From Trileptium ribeirensis (taxonomy: Eukaryota > Nematoda > Enoplea > Enoplida > Thoracostomopsidae), in contig JASANE010028731.1 in the NCBI GenBank assembly GCA_030248225.1, forward strand, positions 1 to 64,000: DNA of 64,000 nt, in the 5' to 3' direction. The notes below the pieces were generated by a model that saw only the letters and a program-made list of their open reading frames with translations, did no database searches and was not told the DNA's origin. The translations under genes and the position numbers were made by a program. Shown here piece after piece: positions 51,901 through 63,584 of this stretch. How positions within the stretch are numbered: the first letter of the stretch is position 1; every line of letters starts with the position of its first letter.

Positions 51901-52338
51901 AGAGCGTAGCCAGGGGGGTTGTGGGGGTCGCTACCCCGCCCCCTTTTGTTTCAACCCTAACATACTTTTTGAATGATTCCGGTTGAAAATCATATTGGAA
52001 TTTGTCCTAAAACTAGCCTCTCTCGCACTAGAAAACAATTAGTTTCAACCGTATTTTTGACCAAACTACACATTTTTGTATAAAATTCGCTATTTTGGCA
52101 ACAATGGCATTTTTACTTGTTCACGGAGTACTTAATATACCAATTCTTATTCCGGGCTAGTAAATGCAATTTCATTGAAACTTTCTCCGCTCGTACACCG
52201 TTAACTCGTAGAAATGTGCATCACTGAATGAACTGGATCCTGGATCCCGCTTTCACATTTCTGAGCATGACCACCCCTTTTAGGTGCCCACTGTGGGCCG
52301 CGAGCCCCTCCCCCTTCAAAATTTCTGGCTACGCTTTT
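51901..52338. mobile_element. MITE with 11-bp target duplication (MULE-like)
   Basis: 438 bp; ends AGAGCGTAGCCAGGGGGG and, on the minus strand, AAAAGCGTAGCCAGAAATTT. It is flanked by a perfect 11-bp direct repeat GTTTAGGGGCA at 51890-51900 and 52339-52349. Duplications of 9-11 bp are typical of Mutator-like elements. Both ends carry G/C-rich runs next to the terminal motif. No transposase. Confidence 0.75.
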
Positions 52339-52349
52339 GTTTAGGGGCA

Positions 52350-53154
52350 TGATATACTTTGCCAGACTTTCAAAATACGTATAGAGGGGTGAAGCAACAC
52401 CTCCATGCGCGTAACGTCCTAATCTAAATTGATTTTGTTGTTTGTGTTATCTAAACACGAATTGCAAGATTGGATAACTCCCAATGGCACGGTATATACT
52501 TAAAACAAGAAAACAACGACGACGTTTATTCCGTGATGCGATATATACCTCACTGGCATGAGAGGTACGTAAATTGACTAAAAATTGCAGATTCGGGAGA
52601 AAACGACGGCCCAAAGCTATTGAAGCGCAAATGAAAACGGAGTCAGGATAGATATCTTGAGGTCCCATGAGAGACATCTTGACCTCGACTATCGGACATT
52701 ATGTTTTAAGACCAGAAGTTTCACATAAAAACCAAAGAATGGCCAATTCGGGCGAAAGTGACGTCGGTGCATTATTAAAATGCAAAAACCGAGGTAAAAG
52801 ACATACTTGCTAGGGGTAACAAATGACTAAATCAGTTTTATCATTTATCAATATATTAAACTGCTTACGATCTGTAAATATGCTACGGCCGTTTTGGCAG
52901 TGGGTCTGTGTTACCAGAATCTACCTTCTTCACTGCGTTGTGCACATGTGAATAACGTACCAGATAACGTACCAGATATGTTCTTCCTCGCATTATATGA
53001 TAAACAGCAAGAGATACACCATTTGATTTTAGGAAGAGCACAGCCGAATGAACGGCTTACGATAAATTTGTGTAGTTGATTGAATTGTGCATTGAGTTGA
53101 ACGTGCTGATCGCCCTGAAACAGGACAGAACAGCAGCAGCGGCAGCCAGAGATA
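52350..53154. other. No gene seen
   Basis: No domain recognised on either strand. 53080-53154 probably belongs to the 3' end of the adjacent LINE fragment, with CAGCAGCAGCGGCAGCC just below its stop codon. Confidence 0.45.
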
Positions 53155-53530
53155 CTACATAAGTGGTAGCCACCCCGAGTCATGTAATCGACGCTTGAAA
53201 GAGTTGACTGACGGTGCGAGAACTACATCCGCCGGGAGGCTGTTCCATGAAGAAACAGTTCTATAGGCAAACGAATATCGCGCACAGTCGAGATGTGGTG
53301 TTGTTTTCGCACGAATTTTGAATGGGTGAGATTGGCGTGTACGATCTGATGATATTATTTCAAAAAATCTTGATAACGGTAGGTCCACTAAATTGTTCAC
53401 CATCTTGTAAATTGCAATCATATCAGCTCTCAACCGACGTGTTTCGAGCTTCTGAAGCTGTAAAGCAGAGAGTCTATCTTCATAGGGCAAGTGTCGAATT
53501 TCCGGAAGTAAACGGGTTAATCCACCTTCA
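53155..53530 (-). pseudogene. CR1-like LINE fragment (C-terminus of RT ORF)
   Basis: Minus strand reads LTRLLPEIRHLPYEDRLSAL, QLQKLETRRLRADMIAIYKM, then FAYRTVSSWNSLPADVVLAP and SVNSFKRRLH before a stop at 53157-53155. These are the family motifs ERLxxLGLxxLExRRxRxDLIxxYKM and FxxRxVxxWNxLPxxVVxAxSVxxFKxxL of CR1/Jockey-type ORF2 C-termini. The fragment is severely 5'-truncated at about 53530. It belongs to a different subfamily from the element at 54649-56183, judging by sequence. Confidence 0.8.
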
Positions 53531-53989
53531 AGATCTAGAAATCGGCAAAACACGAATACCAATATTTTATACTTCCGAATTCAGTAGACGTACTCCACGT
53601 GTTTTGGCAAAATTAAAGACTTACATTAAAACTAAACGTCGAAGCGTGTAACACCGAGCGACCAATTTGTCTAAAGCCAACTTCCTAACTGAATAACTAC
53701 CCAAGGAAAAGATGGGCAGCGCTTTTTATAGGCTTTCGTAGACAAGCATCTATCGCTTGGGTCAAACCAAAACCAGCTTATATACTTGAACGTGTGTCAA
53801 CCCACGATTGGACAACAAGCTGTAGAACTCCGAGCAAACAACGTTTATAGCCAGTTAAGTTCGAACGAATGAACTCATCATTTCTGTTGCCTCGAAGACC
53901 TTTATATTCGCTGATTTAACAAATTACGGCATTAGATCGAAACCCACACAATCATGTATAGATCAAAATGCGGTTCCAGATCATCCAGA

Positions 53990-54600
53990 TCATGTCAAAC
54001 AGGGTATATTGGTCACAGATACATTCAATTGAATCATCGCATCGTGTTCAACATCCTCGACTTTTGGCATCTCGGTAGGGTCAAAGTTTGGGGGGTTGGG
54101 AGCTGGAACAAACCGGCGCAGCCCCTTTTGAACTGTGGGCGGGCCCGATAGTAGGAGGCACACGAAAACGGGACTGCCTCTGGTACGATGTTGCCGTAAT
54201 TTTCCCAAAATGTTTTTGTTGGAGGGACAAAATAAATCACTTTTCAGAATCATCGGAAACTTTTCTAATAACAAGTGCGAGCAAATATAACATTACAGTG
54301 AAAATCACGAGATCATGCATTTTTGGGGTCCATCGGAATACAGTTCCATTCCAAAAAGGGTACATCAGTAACTGATAAGTTCAAATGAAAAACTCCATCG
54401 TTATCAGCATCCTCAAAAACAGTTGTAAGAAGAGATGGAACAAAACATTATATTACATTGAAAATAACGAAATCATGCATGGCTCCCGGGACCTTCCATA
54501 CAGCACCTATGAAAAAGGTATATTGGTCACAGACACGTTCAAATGAACCATTCTATTGTTTTCAGTGAAACCGAAAACCTTTATAGCGACCATAAAATGT
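53990..54600 (-). repeat. Dispersed satellite A, inverse patch
   Basis: Minus-strand monomers read GAGGATGCTGATAACGATGG (54416-54397), then TATCAGTTACTGATGTACCC, a TTTTTGGAATGGAACTGTATTCC block and CATGATCTCGTGATTTTCAC. Plus-strand landmarks TATATTGGTCACAGA recur at about 54004 and 54520, with diverged units between at about 160-bp steps. It matches the 15310-15990 array in reverse orientation. Confidence 0.75.
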
Positions 54601-54648
54601 TTATTAACGATTACATATCTTAAAATATGATATATATAAAAGGTTAAG

Positions 54649-56183
54649 ATGTGTTCTTTTGGCAACCTATATTGTGCTATTGTGCCGCCATCTCCTTATG
54701 CAGCTAAGAAGTATGCAGCTCCAGGTTTGGATGATATCCAAACATATTTCTTATCAACACCAATAACATTATTGCTGATCCTTGCGCTAAGTTCTTCAAT
54801 TTATCGTTGTCTTCGGGTACTATTCCAGCCCAGTGGCGGGATGCTAAGGTAGTTCCAGTCTACAAAGGAAAGGGTGACCGTAGTGAATGTGGGAACTATC
54901 GTCCAATTAGTCTTACGTCGTCGGTTTGTAAAGTACTCGAAACAATAGTTCGTGATAAAGTAGTAGAGTATTTAAATGAGCACAAGTTGATTTACGAGTC
55001 TCAGCATGGATTTCGTGCTAAGCGATCTACAACCACTCAGTTATTGTAATACCTGAATTTTGCCACTGGTTGTATAGACCAAGATGATTGGGTCGATGTA
55101 GCTTATGTAGACTTTCGTAAAGCCTTCGACAAGGTCAATCTACAAGCGCTTCTGCACAAGCTGGAAAATTACGGTGTATGTGACGATCTGCATCGGTGGT
55201 TTAAATCATATGTTCTTGATCGCAGACAAGTCGTCTCAGTTAACGGCGAAACATCGCAGTGGTCCTCAGTGAATAGTGTTGTACCTCAAGGATCCGTCCT
55301 AGGTCCTCTGCTATTTGTGAACGACATTGATGAGTACCTTTCTTGTGCTGTTTATAAGTTTGCCGACGATCTTTGACTGGCTCGTCGCATACATAAGCAT
55401 GAACCAGAACTACACATCGATTTTTTTCAACTTGACCTCGATGGCTTGTCATCCTACTGTAATGAATGGTGTCTTGCCATAAATGAATCAAATAGTCATA
55501 AAGTGCACTGTGGTGTCGATAATCCTTGCGCTGCATGCTCTCTCATGAGCAACTGTTTGACACACACCGAATCAGAGAAAGACCTTGGAGTTTTAATAAC
55601 TTATGAGCTTAAGTTTTCACAACATTGTGCAGCAGTAGCTGATAAAGCTCGTAGGGTTATATTTATGTTACGAAGGACAATAACTTGTTGGTCCAAGTTT
55701 GTCTGGATACAGCTATATCGTGCTCTTATACGTCCTCACGTCGAGTACTTCGTAAATGTGTGGTGCCCTCACTACGTCCGTGACATCCAAATGATTGAAA
55801 AGGTGCAAAGATTAGCTCCAAAGCTGATTCCAGCAATCCGCAGATGGTCATATGAGGAACGACTCCACTGCCTTGGAATTCAAACACTTGAAACGCGACG
55901 TATTCGTAGTGATTTAATCCTGATATATAAAATGACAACTGCTGGCGCAGAATTGGATCTGTCTCGATTTTTTGCGCAAGGATATGCTGGAACTCGGGGC
56001 CACAACAAGAAGCTAGAAACTATCTATATCCCACGTTTAGATGTGCGAAGGTTTTTCTTTATACACCGTACTGTTCGTATTTGGACTTCCCTACCGGCGG
56101 AAGTTGTAAACGCGCCTTCGTTGTCATCGTTCAAACAGCGCATACAGCCTCAAACTTACTTTGAATTAAATGCTGTGAATTGA
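54649..56183 (+). mobile_element. 5'-truncated CR1/Jockey-group LINE, decayed
   Basis: Plus strand. RT begins AAPGLDDIQTYFL (about 54718), shifts frame near 54775, then reads SGTIPAQWRDAKVVPVYKGK, GNYRPISLTSSVCKVLETIV, SQHGFRAKRSTTTQLL. An in-frame TAA follows at 55047-55049; after it VDVAYVDFRKAFDKV, VVPQGSVLGPLLFVNDIDEY and the catalytic KFADDL, then TGA at 55374-55376. The last part, 55446-56183, is open: YRALIRPHVEYFVNVWCPHY, GIQTLETRRIRSDLILIYKM, HRTVRIWTSLPAEVVNAPSL. At least one frameshift and two stops, so it is inactive. It has no RNase H domain, unlike the LINE at 29.7-32.0 kb, and no endonuclease. Confidence 0.88.
55446..56183 (+). pseudogene. Open C-terminal segment of the CR1-like LINE
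   Basis: 245 codons, in the same frame as the upstream RT pieces (54807 and 55050), so only the two stop codons interrupt it. It carries the RT thumb (DLGVLITYELKFSQHCAAVA, KARRVIFMLRRTI) and the C-terminal domain typical of CR1-type ORF2. The stop at 56181-56183 is probably the natural end. Confidence 0.85.
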
Positions 56184-56919
56184 TATTTCATGCTCAATAT
56201 GGCCTCACTCCATCCAATGCGAGGCTTCGCTTTCCTCCAAAATTGTGCAAGATTCGAAACAAGTCTGACAACGGAAATATCACAGCCACCCTCTTTTGTA
56301 CCATGGAGAAAGAAATGGTACGTCATGATACGTTATCCGCAAAAAGTTGGGCATCCATGTTGCAGATCTTATCCAGACGAACATAAAAGATATGCAGCAC
56401 TTTTTGATACGAGACTCTCGTTTTGGGATATAACTAGAAAGCATTTTCCATTTGTGACAAAAATTGAGAGGGTAACCTGTTCAAAGGCGACCTACCGTAC
56501 CCCTTACGAGAGTTACATAGATAAAACAACACGGGGCAGCAGGACGGATTATGTGCTATCATAAGCAAAAGACCACATGGAACATCTTCATTCGTTGTTG
56601 ATATATTTAGGAAAAATAATCGGACGACAGGACACGACATAATTTATCAGTGCGCATACAAATAAATGCTTGGTCGCTTCGGAAACACGGTTTTCGCACT
56701 GGGACGGTATGATTCAACTGCCATGGGAGCCCAGGATCATTCGCCCGTCGTACCCAAACTACCGCGGAATCTCGTGCTTTATTAAGACGATTCTTTATTT
56801 GGGTAATATCGGAGCATGTCGTGCTTCGGTTTTGGCGTATCACTTTGTGCTGAAGTGGACGGTTCCGACCCCACAAGAACTATCATAGTAATAACAAAAC
56901 CGACGAGGTATAAATAGCA
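56184..56919. other. No gene seen; possible LINE 3' region
   Basis: Directly after the LINE stop codon. ACCATGGAGAAAGAAATGGTACG at about 56299 resembles, in inverse orientation, sequence at about 45975-46000. The 124-codon plus frame at 56190-56564 has no recognisable domain. Confidence 0.4.
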
Positions 56920-58590
56920 CTTTTGGGCTTATTATTTGTTTTTTCCGTATTTAGCACCTTTTGTTCTTTTATTATACTACTGTCCTCGGGTTCCTGCGAC
57001 AGTAGTTTAACTCACCGGGCCAGGATCTCAGCCTCAGTCACCTATGGACTTTATTCGTATTTCCTGGTACTGGGATGTCCAGTTTACATTAGTTTTAGTT
57101 GTGCCATGAACGACCAATTGTGCTATTTTGATTGCTTTTCTTGTACTATAGTATTTGTGTCCATCGATGGTTGAGATACTAGTTTATTTGGTACCTCAGT
57201 CGCTGAATATTATTCCATATCTAGTTTTCTACATTTTCTAATAATAGTTTTTAATTCTCTTCTGATTTCGCACCGTTCCGCCGGATCCCATTTTTGTAAC
57301 CTCATCAATTTTGGATAGTCCGATGAAGGTATGTAACAGAATGTTTCATCGATTTCAAGCACTTCGGCCCCCAAGCGTATGGAAAGGGCGTGACATCACA
57401 AACCATGACATCGCTTTCATTTTGCTGGCACTTATCTCCAGACCGACCGAAGACGCGACACGGATATACTATGTAAGCAGGGTTGCATTCAGAGCTCGCG
57501 AACATGCAGATATCTCCAAAAGTCTAAGTCAAAAGCAATGGCAATTGGGCCAACGTATACACCACCTATACCGTATGGTTGTTTACTTCATATTATTGTC
57601 GCGGCAATGATCCATAAAACAAGAACACTTGTCCAGACGTCATCGTTGGCTGTTGCTGTGGTGCCATTCCTTGTGGTCCAATCAAAGCAACCGATGGTAC
57701 CGGTGCTGGACTCCGCGAGACCTGAAGCTAAAGAAGCATAAGAAACTGGTTTTACTACAATTGTTGGTGCCACTAAATTGTTTTTTGCTTCTTTTTGCTT
57801 CGTTATTCGTGGATGGCGCGATTACGGATCACTTGTGCATCTCGGTTGCGGCTTTTGATCCTTCGGTTTTCGTTCAGATTGCAATTTCGCCGGAATTGCA
57901 ACATTGCTGCGCACTCCGCGATTCCGACTGTTTTTAAGAATAATTACTCGATTGCCAAATCGATTTGTTAACTGAATTCGATTTGTACTTTTCGGAATAG
58001 CTATACTTAAAATCGTTACGGAAATGGCTTATGCTCGTATGGTACGTACTTGCGTGGTGAACTGCCAAGTGACGATTCGCGATCGATGGCGTGCCTCGCC
58101 CTAACGCTATTGTGGTCGATATGATGATCATTTATGGTTTCGCGGCGATTGTGATTGTCGTGGTACGAATCCACGTTCCTGTCGAAATTCAACAGACGCT
58201 CCTTCACTCCCAGATCAATGCGATAATGCGATAAATTTTATCGTCCGTATTTCTGTGGTGATCGACGTGCTTCCGGGTGCGATAAAGGTGGAACTGCCAT
58301 TTGCCGTTGATTTTTCGAAGAGTGAACTGGTTTAACTGGTTGCGCCAGCCTCTGTTCAACTCTAGAAGACGCTGTTGCTCCATCGTTTTGCTTTTGTGGT
58401 ATCTCTGCGCTTGCCAGTTGTGGTTGCTTTGAGGAATCGTTAAATTTTCAAAGAATCCATGAGTTGATAATTCCGGCCAGAGATCGTCTTTTGTCTCTTG
58501 TACCGTTTGCGTCCGCGGCTACCTTGGCCAAATACCACTTGGTCGCTCTTTCAATGTCTTGATCATGTGCTCGACTGAACAGTATTAAAT
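56920..58590 (-). pseudogene. Decayed protein-coding remnant of unknown identity
   Basis: The minus strand shows protein-like stretches in series, interrupted by stops and frame changes. 58579-58450 reads AHDQDIERATKWYLAKVAAD then KRRSLAGIINS; after TGA, in the same frame, KQPQLASAEIPQKQNDGATA and SRVEQRLAQPVKPVHSSKNQ. Then SSLGSSPRKYVPYEHKPFP, then ERKPKDQKPQPRCTSDP and LVAPTIVVKPVSYASLASG, then PAPVPSVALIGPQGMAPQQQ, and near 57380-57200 LEIDETFCYIPSSDYPKLMR and DPAERCEIRRELKTIIRKCR. Composition (Pro/Gln/Lys/Arg-rich, then a charged helical end) suggests one large regulatory or RNA-binding type protein. I do not recognise the family. Candidates are a processed pseudogene or a real gene with unseen introns; exon borders are not convincing, though CTGTTCAG precedes 58579. 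Confidence 0.35.
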
Positions 58591-60539
58591 TTAAAAAAAT
58601 ATAATTAAATTTCACTGTCAAAGCTAATATGCAAATTAGCTTTAATTGACACATTCAAAACAAAGTTTCGAGGCTATAATAATAATACATTATTATTGCA
58701 AGAATAACATATTATTACCTATAAAATCTTTTAAAAGGAAGACCTTACTAAATGCACTCTATGGCACACAAAAAATAAATTATAAAAATTAACGCCTTAG
58801 CTACGTAGTTACCTCACACGAATACTATAGCTTGATTAGAGTAGTCGTATGGTATTACATTTCGGAACAGAAACTAACCGTACAGCAATATACGGTAACT
58901 CATTAATTTTACATGCTCATAAGATGAGAGAGGGGATTAGCTTTCTGAGGTCCGTACCCCCTCGTGGCGTCGCTGATCTGTCACGGGGCTTGCTTGTGCC
59001 TTCTGCGACTCCGCAGTTCCAGAGCCAATCACCCTGAGCTTCGAACGAACGAGGAAAATTTTGGCAAAAATAGGTAAAAACAGAGGGAAAATTGGCCAAA
59101 AATTTAGTGAAAATTAGCAAAAGTCAGGAGACAATTTCCAAAAATTCGAGAAAAATTGGACAAAAATTAAGGAAATTTATGTCCCTCTGATGACCCCACC
59201 CGCTGTACAGCTAAAGCCTCCACCCACTATCCCCTAAACCAATACACTAGCTATCCCGGCGGGACAGCAGTCATCGCACGTGTATACTATTATTAGTAAA
59301 TGGGGATCGTATTTTCAAAAATTACCATGCCCCAACTCCATTGTATGACGAGTATTTATGCCTGGAATGTGAGAGCAAATGTTAACCGTTCAGGGTTAGA
59401 CTCAAATCCAAGCTCAGTCGTTTTATGGTTAGATATACAAGACAGAATGCGACTATTCAAGGGGACATCTTGACATTATGCGCTAAGGGAACACGACATC
59501 TGTTATTACTATGGGAAAATATAGAAAATCATTTTTCGATTGGTCCCCTTATCTTATATCTCTTATACTAAAAAACAACCTCTTCATGTAACAACTATTT
59601 GTCCCAAAATTAAAAAATACTACTGCTAATCACAAGCTTGGGTGGCAAACTCTTACGAAGGCAAGCTTATTAATATTCCCCTGGTCAGAACAGTTTGTTT
59701 ATGACAATGCACATATCTCAGTACAATATACCTTAAAAATAAAAAATGACAATGTTTGTCAACTTTCCCCATTTTGCAAACGTTAGGAATTTTTTAAATT
59801 TCCCCAAAATTTTCTAAATATCTGTTCATTTTTTACATTTGTTCAAAACCTTGCCAAATAATTTTCTAATACTTGCTTCCCTTGGGGGCACGGAACGCCG
59901 GACAATCTAGGGAGACGATGCGTAGTACCATCCTGCAACGACTGTACGATTACACGCGTACTGGTTAGATGTGCTAACGTATACATACAACTCATACACG
60001 GTAAAGCCTAAGTAACCCTAAGCGGAGTTACGTTATAAAACATCACAAAAAAGAACAGGTTGAATTGGGGTGATTGGGAGGGGGCGGACGGCATCCTCCG
60101 AATTAGAAACAGGCTTAGTGTGTGCCTCATATTAGCTTAGGCTGAAGAGCAAGACTTAAGCTTAGTATATCGAGAACTGCATGGCCTGCATTTGATTTAT
60201 GCCCCTTAAAACTATGCTCATATTGGGGAGGGGATTATTTCTGTGAGACTCTGACCACCGCCACGTTTCATCGCCGATACCCCTGGAGTAAGCTTCGTTC
60301 ACCTCACACTCTCCACCCCCACGTTTGGCTGCTCCAAGGACCCCCTTCCCCCCACCACAGCACCTGCGGGGCGCCGAAAATTTTAGCAAAAATAGGCAAA
60401 GCCCGGAAGAAAAGGAGCAAAAATGGGGTGAAATTATACAATTGGGAGTAAAGTTTATGAAAATATGGCGAAAAACTTGCAAATATTAACCAGTTGGTTT
60501 TTAAACTAATATGCATTACGTAGTGTCCATAAATTAAAT
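58591..60539. other. No gene seen
   Basis: AT-rich. At 59040-59170 and again at 60365-60480 there are A-rich imperfect repeats of the type AAAATTTTGGCAAAAATAGG. Words with CTTAG/CTAAG at about 60120-60165 match 1700-1765. No exon recognised. Confidence 0.5.
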
Positions 60540-61240
60540 TTTTGCCTTGCGACTGATCGTATCGGGATCAGTGTGTGAGCTTCGTACGCTAGCCACTTTG
60601 CTGTCTGGGATCTGTTGCTCTGTTCTTCAAGTGCCTCACAAAACGCGCGAACAACAAAACACACGCCAAGACACGCTGCATGATAAAATCGGTTGGTCCA
60701 CCGCACTGTAATGCACGCGTTGACAAAAGTGTCAATTTAAAAGCTAGAGGGTTAATCCAGCCTATATATATATTAACCCTTTCCTTCATAAATTATTGTT
60801 GATTTCATGCAGTGTTCAGCAAACCTTTGTCGTTGGTGCAGACTGGGTCGTTTTGGTCCGAACCCCGTACGCTAGCCATAACACTATCTGGGAGCTATTG
60901 CTCGGTGCCTAAAGAAACCTCACAAAGTAGGTGAACAACAACACAAGCACAAACGCACGCTCCACTGCAAACTCGGTTGGTGCATCACTTTACAATGTAC
61001 GTGCTGACAAATGGTCAATTTAAGGACTAAAGGAATCTAAAATTTTATGGGTATGCTGAATAGGATGGTTTCGTTATCTAGATACCCAGCATGAACAGTT
61101 TATGCGTTTAGTCATTTCCGATGGGGAGGTTGTAGATTTTTCAAGCTCACAAAACGAGCGAACAACGCAAGAGGGAACGCACGCTGCATGACAATGTCGG
61201 TTAGTTCACCGCGTTGCAATGCAGGTGCTAACATGTATAT
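60540..61240 (+). repeat. Three diverged tandem copies of a segment of about 230-285 bp
   Basis: CCTCACAAAACGCGCGAACA (about 60635), CCTCACAAAGTAGGTGAACA (about 60918) and CTCACAAAACGAGCGAACAA (about 61146) each precede an ACGC-rich block. They are followed by ATCGGTTGGTCCACCGCACT-type sequence and a GTGCTGACAAATG-type end. Non-coding. Confidence 0.7.
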
Positions 61241-63584
61241 ATGTCAGGGTTAAGCATAGGAACTAAAGGGCTAAGAGAAGTTTTGAGTAAAAACAAATTT
61301 CATAAATTTATCCTTCCTGGTGACCTCCCTCCTTCCGCCCCCGAAGCACCTGCGGCTCAAGACAATATAGTATATCGGTTTAGAAAAAGGAAGAGCTTAG
61401 ACCGGGGAGTTCGGAGTGTGGCAGCCCCTGACTTAAGCTTAGGTTTAGTGTATGTCTTATATCAGAACCTAAGCTATAGCTCTGAGAACACCAGTGTCCA
61501 ATTATGATTATTACCAATCATAAAGATTTGTCGACGTTTCCAGTAACTAAAATTATGGAAAGACAGAAACCTCGTTCATATCTGCTAAATATTTAAATAT
61601 GTTGGACATTGGGACCGATTATTTGATTATTTCACTAAGGCACTGCTGAGAAATGTTTCCCAAGTGAAAGTTGTTCTAAGTATAGGATTGACACTCGAAC
61701 CGCCGCGCTAGGCTGTTGTTTTTCTAACGATTGTAACGCAATTCAAAGCTACTTGTGCTGGCGAATGACTACATGAATGAATGACTGGCTGAATGAATTA
61801 AATGGTTGCATAATTTGCTCAGATAAGTCGTTTTTTGAAAACCTGAGCCGAATTCAGGGAGCGAAAACGGTAAAAAAATCTGTGGGGGCCGGCAGCCACC
61901 TTGCATCCCCTTGTTCACGCGCCCCTGACTCTTAGTACAGGTCATAAATGCACGGGAAGGTGATATTTAACTTTCCCAGTAAGCGTATTCATATTTCATT
62001 TTTAATTGACGTCAGTCAGTGCAACAGCCGGTAGGGATTAGACATAGCTTTACCTGCAGCCTGTTTAACACTTTAAGAAATCTTGTAAAACGATCCATTG
62101 ACCCAAATTATTCACAGGAGCTATTCACTATTCAGTAAAATAATCTGTATGACCGAAAAACTTAATCACAGGAACACAGAGTATTGAAACATCACCCCAA
62201 TGAATATTTATAGGGTTTTTAGATTTCTTTTCAAAATGTAATATTTTATATTTTGTGTACTGCACCGTTAATTATATAGCTAGTCAAGAGATTATTTTAT
62301 TCAGAATGTCCAAAAAATTTAATATTAATTTTTCGTTGTTGTAATTTCCATTATAGGTGTTAACGCAAATTATATTTGTATGTCTATTATATAGCATACT
62401 TGCGAAGAGCATTAAAGGATCTTATTTAGGAAGTAAACACCATTGCACTTTGCTAGACGTCGAATGTAGCAGATGAATAAACATTTTATTTTACTTGATT
62501 TCTGACGAAAGGCTATACGCTCAGGCTGTGTACTATAAACGTATTAGCATACCGTATGCACTTATGTAGTGATTAAATTCTACAAAATATGATTTATACC
62601 ATCCACATAATTTGTGCGGTCGTTTATGTTGTATTTGGGTTCAATGGGTACATTCAAAAACCGATTTAACCCAACCCTGTAGTGTAAATGGTAGCAGTGC
62701 ACTATTTCCGCTATATAGAAAAATAATTTCTGCACCAAATAAGACCAATAATGCCCGTATAGCTTGCTGTAACCTTGGTCATCAAATGACGGATCAACAA
62801 CACAAGATCGATTTTATATGTGGACATCAACGTTGGAAAAATTTTGTCAATGGCGGCATATAGTATTTGTGTACATGCCTGAGTATGACCATGTAATTAT
62901 CCTCTTAGGGTTTCGTCTCTGGCTATTCATCCACATAACTAGATTGCAAACCCATATCGCTGTAGAAAACCTAAGACATCCACACACACATTCACATTTA
63001 TGGCCGAAGTTACCCGCTGTCTGTCTACCCAGCCGGACCGGTCTTTGGATGAAGCGTGAGACGGTATAAGTGATATGAGTGCAGCAGCAGATAGTGTTCT
63101 GGGTTACACACGACATCCTACAAAAACTGGGTCTTAAATGATACCATCGGTCTGGTTGACCTGAGTCAAAATTTCGCTAGACACGCCCAACGTCGAAATA
63201 TTTACCAACCCATATCACCAGCATCCTGTCAGCCGATAAGAAATACAGTGGAATGAGAAGGCGGATATAATGAAGAGTGCCACAAAACGGTGACCTTGGA
63301 AACCTTTTCTTAATCCTTAAACAAACTTTTGGAACAGTTAGTGCCGTCAGCGAGGTCAGTAGACATCGGAATGATGCCACGTAAACTGCAACCTATGAAA
63401 GCTTGAAACTCTTATTATTTTGCAAATATTTTGATCCTCCGTGCACAGACCTCTCAGCTCTATGATTTACAAATTCCAAGCCTCTCCGACGTCAGTGGCA
63501 GGCCACCCGATATATCCTAACACCAAAAGGGCATTGAGTCAATGAAGACGTTAAGCGCAACAGGTGAAGACTATAAGAGCGCAG
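61241..63584. other. No gene seen
   Basis: AT-rich; no recognised exon or element. The short frames at 61241-61507, 62612-62863 and 62818-63069 lack domains or splice support. Confidence 0.45.

Noticed and set aside
54649..54852. Independent small gene before the CR1-like RT
   Set aside because: AAPGLDDIQTYFL is the start of the RT domain; the different frame is explained by an indel near 54775.
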